Assembly (NCBI GenBank): GCA_032622095.1
Contig: CP136065.1
Coordinates: 211,090,151-211,154,150, forward strand
Source of the DNA: Siphonodentalium dalli
Taxonomy: Eukaryota; Mollusca; Scaphopoda; Gadilida; Siphonodentaliidae
Direction of reading: 5' to 3'
DNA: 64,000 nucleotides
The position numbers were made by a program, and so were the translations under genes. Shown here piece after piece: positions 63,765-64,000 of the stretch. Each line of letters begins with the position of its first letter. Position 1 is the stretch's first letter. Under the pieces are notes generated by a model. It saw nothing but the letters and a program-made list of their open reading frames with translations. It ran no database searches and had not been told where the DNA came from.

Positions 63765-64000
63765 AATCGCTTGCAGACTACACAAATAATTCTCAGTGAT
63801 GACCGATCTTATTATCTCATCAAGTCTGGCAGGTCGATCTGCAATTCTGAATATGTCTGAACCATGTAATGATTTGTCAGTATGATGTAACTGTTTCATT
63901 ATTACAAGTGGGTCGGCGTAAAAAAAATACAAGAAACATGATGGAGAATTATTCTCAATTAAATAGTGATTCAATTTCATCAATATGCAGAAAACATAAA

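Overview
The window is eukaryotic, intron-rich and AT-rich. It holds one clear gene, exportin-6 (XPO6), on the + strand. At least 22 coding exons run from about 17.6 kb to a stop codon at 63764. Every exon has AG/GT boundaries and all phases join without a break. The joined exons give about 1133 residues plus an initiator Met that was not found, against about 1125 for vertebrate XPO6. The exon carrying the ATG must lie upstream, inside or outside the window. Organism: an invertebrate metazoan with large introns. Several repeat types here (AGCTCACCTG-type and GTCCGTCCG-type interspersed repeats, a DIRS element, many TTAA MITEs) suggest a marine, possibly lophotrochozoan animal; that is inference only.

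Layout. 1-17.6 kb has no XPO6 coding exon. It is dense in transposon remains: a hAT-type end at 1-126; a 4.4 kb inverted-repeat element at 2183-6564 with a nested hAT-like element at 4280-5180; a decayed LINE ORF1-like coiled-coil fragment on the minus strand near 7.7-8.2 kb; a minisatellite at 9.06-9.17 kb; a 1.87 kb hAT-type element at 10680-12548; and several MITEs. A possible small minus-strand gene of unknown function starts at 15626. From 17.6 kb to the end, XPO6 exons are separated by introns packed with MITEs. The recurrent families are: (P) TTAA-flanked, piggyBac-like elements in three end-types that share one palindromic core; (Q) double-hairpin elements with 8-bp target duplications; (R) long-palindrome elements flanked by TA (mariner-like); and hAT-like elements beginning CAGGG.

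Most notable. First, three XPO6 exons carry local tandem duplications that include a splice site: exon c2 3' end (86 bp, 4 copies), exon c9 3' end (43 bp, 10 copies) and exon c12 5' end (3 copies). Only one splice site in each cluster keeps the reading frame. Second, intron 7 holds a deleted element with the architecture of a DIRS retrotransposon: inverted terminal repeats plus an internal segment that matches the complement of the joined ends. Third, three otherwise different TTAA MITE groups share the same palindrome. I did not find a novel defence-type or operon-type system; this is a host gene embedded in a transposon-rich landscape.
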